A stretch of 18,103 nt of DNA from an uncultured Collinsella sp. (GTDB lineage: Bacteria; Actinomycetota; Coriobacteriia; Coriobacteriales; Coriobacteriaceae). The stretch is from the NCBI GenBank assembly GCA_958445895.1, contig CAUCTV010000024.1, forward strand, positions 1 through 18,103, in the 5' to 3' direction. The translations under genes were made by a program, and so were the position numbers. The notes beneath the pieces are model-generated. The model ran no database searches. It worked only from the letters and a program-made list of their open reading frames with translations, and was not told the origin of the DNA. Positions 14,373 to 18,103 of the stretch are shown piece after piece (the stretch's first letter is position 1; every line of letters begins with the position of its first letter).

Positions 14373-14463
14373 TGGCGGAGAGCTGGGGATTCGAACCCCA
14401 GATGCCCTTTTGGGGCATACTCGCTTAGCAGGCGAGCACCTTCGGCCTCTCGGTCAGCTCTCC
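14373..14463 (-). tRNA. tRNA-Ser (anticodon GCT), CCA encoded
   Basis: On the minus strand the acceptor GGAGAGC pairs with GCTCTCC, followed by discriminator G and encoded CCA. The anticodon arm is CTCGC-CTGCTAA-GCGAG, giving anticodon GCT (reads AGC/AGT). The long variable arm typical of tRNA-Ser (ATGCCC...GGGCAT) and T-arm TGGGG-TTCGAAT-CCCCA are intact. It sits between the TPR-like gene and the cassette and is convergent with the carboxypeptidase gene. Confidence 0.97.
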
Positions 14464-14477
14464 GTAACAGCCGTTCT

Positions 14478-14506
14478 ATAGTAACCAAACAGCCAAGGAT
14501 GAGCAA
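14478..14506 (-). promoter_or_regulatory. tRNA-Ser promoter
   Basis: On the minus strand TTGCTC (14501-14506) and TACTAT (14478-14483) are separated by 17 bp and lie 14 bases before the mature tRNA 5' end. Both hexamers are moderate matches but position and spacing fit a tRNA promoter. Confidence 0.6.
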
Positions 14507-14525
14507 GAGGAAATTTTCTAATTGC

Positions 14526-16997
14526 CTAGCAGCCTTTCTTCCTTGGAAGCTTCGCCCACCCCAGCGAGCGGTTGAGGGAGCCGAGCTCGTCGTTGCCCAT
14601 GGTGCGCCACATTTGGAAGATGCAACCGCGCGCCAGGAAAAAGAAACCGTTATCGACCAGTCGCACAGCGGCATCTGCCAGCTGATTCGTCACGGCGGAC
14701 ACTGGCGGCAGCTCTAGTCCAGCCTTGTGGATGGTCTCGACCGCTTCCTCGAACGTCGGAGGCTCGCTGACGCCCATCTCGTTCATAAGGCCCTGCATTT
14801 CTTCCAGCGCGCTGCTGCCCGACTCCTCGCCGCGCGGCACCAGACGGTAACAAGCCAGCGCCAGGTCGAGCTGATCGCAATTCCAATAGGCAAACGCCAA
14901 GCGATAGAACAGGTAGCCGATTGCAGAACGATCGCTGGCAATACGTAGGCCGTGGCGCGCCACCTCGATAATCTCGTCAAAGCGCTCCAGACGCGCAAGC
15001 ACGTTGATGAGCGCAAAGTGCGACTGCATGGACGAGCGCGCCAGATCGTAAAGATGGCGCACCTCGGGCAGTGCTCGTTCAAAGTCCTCTTGCTCGGCGT
15101 AAAAGCTGCAGATCTCGTGCTGGGCAAAGTACAGCGCATCGGGCGCACGAAGGATTCGCGCAGAGCGGTCTTCTTCCAACACCGGTAGCACCATGCGCAC
15201 CAGCTGGTTATCGCAAAACTGCGTTTGAACCGGACCTGTCGCCAAAAGCTCGGCGACGGCGCACTTAGCCTCCAACTCCTCAACAAGACGGGAAAAGCCT
15301 TCAAAAGCACCTGTACGGTCGACTTTTGCCTGCTCGCGCAATTCAACAACACGGGCCACGTATGGGTCGTCGTCCTCTTCCATGACCTCCAGCTCGTCAG
15401 CCGTATCGGCAAGCAGCAGATCGCGCAGCGCCGGCGGCAGCATGCGATGGTCATCACGCGGACGAGCATGAACCTCCGCAGGTTCAATCGTCTCCGGAGC
15501 AGTTGACTCATACGCCTCAAGCATACGCTTGCACGGCATATCGTCCATGTCCATGCTCTCAAGATCCTTGGCGACAGGCACGCAATCGGCCAGATAGGCC
15601 GCGCGCCCAAAGAAATACGTTGCGACAACGCGCTCGCCCTGCTCACTGTCGGGAGCAGCAATCTGCACATAGCAGCGCGTGATGCAGGTGCCCGCGGCAA
15701 AGCACGCCGCCGCAAGCGTGAGCGCCACGCGCGCATCGTGCTCCGCGGCCCAGATCGCACGCATGTCCTCGTCCAACTCGCGCCAGGCGTCATCTTGAGC
15801 GTCGTATTCACGTTGCGGCATGGCATCAACGACAGACTGCCCAAACCGAACGAGCATGATCCCTTCGGCAACGTTTGCCCGATAGGTATAGTCGAGCCGC
15901 GTGACCACGTTAAGTGCCTCGACAATACGCGCGAAGCGGGTACGCACATCCCACTCACCGCCCGGCTGGCAAGCCACCGTACCCGGTTTGCCCCACGGGT
16001 TATCGCTCGAGGCCGTATCAAGCAGTCGGGGAACATCGTTGGTCGTCTTGGCGATATGCCACGCATCAAAGAGCGCGCAGCCCTCAAGGCTCGGCGAGGA
16101 TGCCGCAGGGACCAATCCGGCCCCGATGTGCTCAAGGATGCCGGAGAGACGGTTAAGACGGCACTCGATGGCAAGCAGCATGTCAATCTCGTCCTGGTCC
16201 AGCAGGCTGCGATCAAAATTGAGATAGAAAAGCTTTGAGCGATCGATGCGAGCCAGGCTCATCTCGGACTTAGCGGCGATGGTGCGCAAGCGAGGCAAGT
16301 CAATTTCACTCATAAGGGCGGCGGCATAGCGCTCGATACCGCTCGGATTCTCGGCATGGTCAACGCGGTAGAGCAGCGTCTCGATAGCGTCAGGTAGCGG
16401 TGTCGTGTTAAAGCCCAAAAACACCTCGACCGGCTCGGGCAACTTTACGAGCTTGATCTTGTCGACAACGTTTTGCACACCCTCGTCGAGTCCGTCGGCG
16501 TCCGCCGTGCTCGCAATGGTATTTTCGGAGTCAGCGAATATCACGTAGCGCAGGAACATCGATGCCATGAACTCACCGTAAGGAAGGGAGCGGGTCGAAT
16601 TCCATGTCTCGTGATCGGACTGTTCGCGCATGGGACCTTCGGGAGAGCCGACGGTTCGCGCGCGCACGCGCATCGTGCCGTTTGCTCCCCTCACCATAAT
16701 CTCACCAATACCGGAGTCCGACTCGTCAAGGACCAGTTCCATGTCGGGATCGTTGGGCAGCGGAGCCTCGCTAACGGGGCGGTCTACCTTGTACACCTCA
16801 CCCGAAACGCTTACGTAGCCCAAAAGCGACACACGGCTTTTGCCAACGAATTCGACGACATAACAAGATTCATGCTGATCCTCGCCAAAGAGTTTCCAGA
16901 CCACGCCATACGAGCGTCCCGCAGGCTGCTCGGGCATCGCCGGAAAGCGCTTCTTGGGATCGAGAAACCTGAGCTTGTATGTCGGACGCTCTGCCAC
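14526..16997 (-). CDS. Large protein of unknown function with TPR-like C-terminal region
   Basis: 823 residues from GTG 16997, with AGGGTGAT about seven bases upstream. I do not recognise the N-terminal 600 residues: a predicted soluble, mixed alpha/beta region, opening YKLRFLDPKKRFPAMPEQ, without signal peptide or membrane helices, and with an acidic stretch LADTADELEVMEEDDDPY near residue 515. Residues about 621-730 read as helical pairs with TPR-like spacing (ALYFAQHEICSFYAEQEDFERALPE; FALINVLARLERFDEIIEVA; YLFYRLAFAYWNCDQLDLAL), suggesting a protein-protein binding scaffold. It stands alone between the two tRNA loci and ends 62 bases before tRNA-Ser. It looks like a real cytoplasmic gene with normal codon use; no function is claimed. 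Confidence 0.85.
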   Translation of the reverse strand: MAERPTYKLRFLDPKKRFPAMPEQPAGRSYGVVWKLFGEDQHESCYVVEFVGKSRVSLLGYVSVSGEVYKVDRPVSEAPLPNDPDMELVLDESDSGIGEIMVRGANGTMRVRARTVGSPEGPMREQSDHETWNSTRSLPYGEFMASMFLRYVIFADSENTIASTADADGLDEGVQNVVDKIKLVKLPEPVEVFLGFNTTPLPDAIETLLYRVDHAENPSGIERYAAALMSEIDLPRLRTIAAKSEMSLARIDRSKLFYLNFDRSLLDQDEIDMLLAIECRLNRLSGILEHIGAGLVPAASSPSLEGCALFDAWHIAKTTNDVPRLLDTASSDNPWGKPGTVACQPGGEWDVRTRFARIVEALNVVTRLDYTYRANVAEGIMLVRFGQSVVDAMPQREYDAQDDAWRELDEDMRAIWAAEHDARVALTLAAACFAAGTCITRCYVQIAAPDSEQGERVVATYFFGRAAYLADCVPVAKDLESMDMDDMPCKRMLEAYESTAPETIEPAEVHARPRDDHRMLPPALRDLLLADTADELEVMEEDDDPYVARVVELREQAKVDRTGAFEGFSRLVEELEAKCAVAELLATGPVQTQFCDNQLVRMVLPVLEEDRSARILRAPDALYFAQHEICSFYAEQEDFERALPEVRHLYDLARSSMQSHFALINVLARLERFDEIIEVARHGLRIASDRSAIGYLFYRLAFAYWNCDQLDLALACYRLVPRGEESGSSALEEMQGLMNEMGVSEPPTFEEAVETIHKAGLELPPVSAVTNQLADAAVRLVDNGFFFLARGCIFQMWRTMGNDELGSLNRSLGWAKLPRKKGC

Positions 16998-17036
16998 GAA
17001 ATATCACCCTGATCGGTCGCTTGAGAAGGAGTGGTC

Positions 17037-17104
17037 GCGAATAAGTCGCGACATCTACTCGGAATCTTACACGAGTCGACAGGAAATCGTCCCTTTGGAC
17101 GAAA
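17037..17104 (-). promoter_or_regulatory. Two small hairpins upstream of the TPR-like gene
   Basis: On the minus strand TCGTCC-AAAG-GGACGA (17089-17104), followed by TTT, and CGCGA-CTTAT-TCGCG (17037-17051) precede the GTG start. The first could stop read-through from the tRNA locus; the second lies in the probable leader. A possible -10, TAAGAT, lies near 17066-17071 without a clear -35. Confidence 0.3.
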
Positions 17105-17179
17105 GCACTCAAGCTGGCGTAAAAGAAAAGCCCCCGTTGCCGGGAGCTTTAATCTCAAATGGTGCGGCGTATAGGATTC

Positions 17180-17307
17180 CGCGCATCCGCTGCGCGGATC
17201 CGCACCGGCTTCGCCCGCCTGCCGGCGTGCTCGCCCGCGGGCTAAAAACGCTCCGCGTTTTCTTTACGCCCGCGCCTCGACCGAGGTTCGAATCAATGCG
17301 GTGTTTA
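17180..17307. repeat. Multi-hairpin cassette, Arg version (copy 1)
   Basis: Plus-strand helices in order: GCGCATCCGC-TGC-GCGGATCCGC (17181-17203, one mismatch), CCGGC/GCCGG, GGCG-TGCT-CGCC, the two-part stem CGCGGGC (17236-17242) / GCCCGCG (17268-17274) enclosing AAAACGC-TCC-GCGTTTT (17245-17261), then CCTCGACCGAGG (17275-17286) and a T-loop-like TTCGAATC. It is almost identical to the copy at 17878 and shares its architecture with the Ser version. Confidence 0.8.
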
Positions 17308-17310
17308 CGT

Positions 17311-17337
17311 AAAAGAAAAGCCCCCGTTGCCGGGAGC
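17311..17337 (-). terminator. tRNA-Arg copy 1 terminator
   Basis: On the minus strand GCTCCCG-GCAA-CGGGGGC forms a 7-bp stem (one U·G) with a GNRA loop and is followed by TTTTCTTTT. The same hairpin recurs 190 bp beyond, at 17130-17147, behind the remnant. Confidence 0.88.
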
Positions 17338-17349
17338 TTTAATCTCAAA

Positions 17350-17426
17350 TGGTGCGGCGTATAGGATTCGAACCTATGACGTTCTGATTCGTAGTCAGAC
17401 CCTCTATCCAGCTGAGGTAACGCCGC
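17350..17426 (-). tRNA. tRNA-Arg (anticodon ACG), copy 1
   Basis: A 77-base gene with encoded CCA. Acceptor GCGGCGT pairs with ACGCCGC, discriminator A. The anticodon arm TCTGA-CTACGAA-TCAGA gives ACG, which is converted to ICG by deamination and reads CGT/CGC/CGA. The T-arm ATAGG-TTCGAAT-CCTAT is intact. Confidence 0.97.
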
Positions 17427-17438
17427 GACTTGTTGATT

Positions 17439-17467
17439 ATTATGCACATGGACTGAATAATGGTCAA
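17439..17467 (-). promoter_or_regulatory. Promoter of tRNA-Arg copy 1
   Basis: TTGACC (17462-17467) and CATAAT (17439-17444), 17 bp apart on the minus strand, end 12 bases before the tRNA. Near-consensus; the same hexamers and spacing precede copy 2. Confidence 0.88.
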
Positions 17468-17577
17468 GCATTTTTTCAAAAAAAGTTATCGAATTTGATT
17501 TTTACTCATTTGATGCAGTCGATCGAATCGATACTTTCAAACACGGCGAAAGCAACTCCTCAAGTATGTCGACATAT

Positions 17578-17602
17578 AAGAAAAGCCTCCGTTACCGGAG
17601 GC
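17578..17602 (-). terminator. tRNA-Arg copy 2 terminator
   Basis: GCCTCCG-GTAA-CGGAGGC on the minus strand, a perfect 7-bp stem with GNRA loop, followed by TTTTCTTA. No cassette follows this copy; the promoter region of tRNA-Arg copy 1 does. Confidence 0.88.
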
Positions 17603-17615
17603 TTTAAAGTTCAGT

Positions 17616-17692
17616 TGGTGCGGCGTATAGGATTCGAACCTATGACGTTCTGATTCGTAGTCAGACCCTCTATCCAGCTGAGGTAACGCCGC
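17616..17692 (-). tRNA. tRNA-Arg (anticodon ACG), copy 2
   Basis: Identical in sequence to copy 1, including encoded CCA, with the same acceptor, anticodon ACG and T-arm. It has its own promoter and terminator and is the only one of the three without a hairpin cassette directly behind it. Confidence 0.97.
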
Positions 17693-17704
17693 AACGCACG
17701 GATT

Positions 17705-17733
17705 ATTATGCACGCGAGCCCCCGATGGGTCAA
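17705..17733 (-). promoter_or_regulatory. Promoter of tRNA-Arg copy 2
   Basis: TTGACC (17728-17733) and CATAAT (17705-17710), separated by 17 bp on the minus strand, 12 bases upstream of the tRNA. Hexamers are identical to those of copy 1 while the spacer differs. Confidence 0.88.
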
Positions 17734-17779
17734 GCGACAATTAGAAAAAAATTTTACGGAGTGATAGTTAAGTTGTTCG

Positions 17780-17816
17780 TGCCTCGACCGAGGTTCGAAT
17801 CCATGCGGTGCTGCCA
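17780..17816. repeat. Truncated right end of the cassette, between tRNA-Arg copies 2 and 3
   Basis: GCCTCGACCGAGG followed by TTCGAATCCATGCGG matches the last hairpin and T-loop-like end of the full cassettes. The rest of the cassette is missing; unrelated AT-rich sequence lies to the left. It abuts the terminator/tRNA-remnant repeat at 17817, exactly as the fragment at 14110 does in the Ser locus. Confidence 0.75.
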
Positions 17817-17877
17817 TAAAAGAAAAGCCCCCGTTGCCGGAGGCTTTCAATTTCAATTGGTGCGGCGTATAGGATTC

Positions 17878-18007
17878 CGCGCATCCGCTTCGCGGATCCG
17901 CACCGGCTTCGCCCGCCTGCCGGCGTGCTCGCCCGCGGGCTAAAAACGCTCCGCGTTTTCTTGACGCCCGCGCCTCGACCGAGGTTCGAATCCATGCGGC
18001 GTCCGCC
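17878..18007. repeat. Multi-hairpin cassette, Arg version (copy 2)
   Basis: Nearly identical to 17180-17307: the first hairpin has loop TTC in place of TGC, CTTGAC replaces CTTTAC before the closing strand of the two-part stem, and the T-loop-like end reads TTCGAATCC. All helices are retained. Confidence 0.8.
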
Positions 18008-18008
18008 T

Positions 18009-18035
18009 AAAAGAAAAGCCTCCGTTGCCGGAGGC
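18009..18035 (-). terminator. tRNA-Arg copy 3 terminator
   Basis: On the minus strand GCCTCCG-GCAA-CGGAGGC, a perfect 7-bp stem with a GNRA loop, then TTTTCTTTT. Confidence 0.88.
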
Positions 18036-18048
18036 TTTCAATTTCAAT

Positions 18049-18103
18049 TGGTGCGGCGTATAGGATTCGAACCTATGACGTTCTGATTCGTAGTCAGACC
18101 CTC
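18049..18103 (-). tRNA. tRNA-Arg (anticodon ACG), copy 3, 5' part beyond window edge
   Basis: The last 55 bases match the 3' part of copies 1 and 2 exactly: CCA, acceptor 3' strand, T-arm, variable region and the anticodon arm with ACG. The D-arm and 5' acceptor strand lie beyond the window. Confidence 0.93.

Larger units (their letters stand above)
14112..14390. repeat. 190-bp period direct repeat flanking the Ser-locus cassette
   Basis: Segments 14112-14200 and 14302-14390 are 89-base direct repeats with about four mismatches, offset by exactly 190 bp. Each holds, on the minus strand, the 3' end of tRNA-Ser (acceptor strand plus CCA) and its terminator; the right copy is part of the intact tRNA gene, the left copy is only the 3' end. 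Between them lies the hairpin cassette 14201-14301. The arrangement resembles attL/attR left by integration at a tRNA 3' end but with an insert of only about 100 bases. Confidence 0.85.
17118..17369. repeat. 190-bp period direct repeat at tRNA-Arg copy 1
   Basis: Segments 17118-17179 and 17308-17369 are identical over 62 bases at an offset of 190 bp. On the minus strand each contains the tRNA-Arg 3' end from the T-loop onward, CCA, and the terminator hairpin. The right copy belongs to the intact tRNA; the left is a 3'-end remnant stopping at GGATTC, halfway through the TTCGAA of the T-loop. Confidence 0.9.
17817..18068. repeat. 191-bp period direct repeat at tRNA-Arg copy 3
   Basis: Segments 17817-17877 and 18008-18068 match over 61 bases with one difference, offset 191 bp. 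On the minus strand each is tRNA-Arg 3' end plus terminator (hairpins 17827-17844 and 18018-18035). The left copy is a remnant ending at GGATTC; the right copy is the intact tRNA. Confidence 0.88.

Noticed and set aside
14096..14481. Short open frames across the cassettes at 14.1-14.5 kb and 17.1-18.0 kb
   Set aside because: They run through terminators and tRNA sequence, lack ribosome-binding sites, and the conserved signal is base pairing rather than codons.
17118..18103. CRISPR array or integron attC array
   Set aside because: Repeats are about 190 bp apart with intact tRNA parts, not short repeats with unique spacers; no cas or integrase gene and no attC core sites (GTTRRRY) are placed at the ends.

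Overview
The window reads as a piece of chromosome from a high-GC Gram-positive anaerobe. Codon use, the mix of families (YhgE/Pip, orphan CpsCDB trio, VanRS-like and PhoPR systems) and the style of the intergenic repeats are what I would expect of a coriobacterium such as Collinsella. That assignment is inference from gene content; no 16S or database comparison was possible.

Layout. Positions 1-1955 (-) carry a YhgE/Pip-type membrane protein that runs off the left edge. The 372-base gap 1956-2327 holds a leader hairpin, a short dyad and two very long tandem inverted repeats. Then come htpG (2328-4352, -), with a terminator-like hairpin in its leader, and a (-) strand group running 7159 to 4555: a CpsC/Wzz-like chain-length protein, a CpsD-like tyrosine kinase, a CpsB-like PHP phosphatase and a GNAT acetyltransferase. 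A second (-) strand group runs 10451 to 7355: pstB, a PhoP/PhoB-type regulator and a PhoR-type histidine kinase, closed by a terminator. Upstream of pstB is a VanR/VanS-like two-component system (12514 to 10555, -). It diverges from a secreted serine-type D-Ala-D-Ala carboxypeptidase (12712-14052, +); a strong 27-bp dyad lies between them. The right end holds tRNA-Ser(GCT), a large TPR-like protein of unknown function, and three tRNA-Arg(ACG) genes, the last cut by the edge.

How the genes work together. Most of the protein-coding content concerns the envelope and its signalling: phosphate sensing (PstB-PhoP-PhoR), wall sensing and remodelling (VanRS-like plus carboxypeptidase), and control of polysaccharide chain length by a tyrosine kinase/phosphatase pair. 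The usual partners (pstSCA/phoU; glycosyltransferases) are absent from this window.

Most unusual element. Just downstream of tRNA-Ser and of two tRNA-Arg loci there is a repeated, multi-hairpin cassette. Each full cassette is flanked by direct repeats made of the tRNA 3' end plus its terminator. The repeat period is 190, 190 and 191 bp in the three places, although the Ser and Arg versions differ in sequence. Helices in the cassette show compensatory base changes between the Ser and Arg versions, which argues that the fold is maintained. The junctions lie at the TTCGAA of the T-loop. I do not recognise it as a named element and treat it as the best candidate for a previously undescribed system here.
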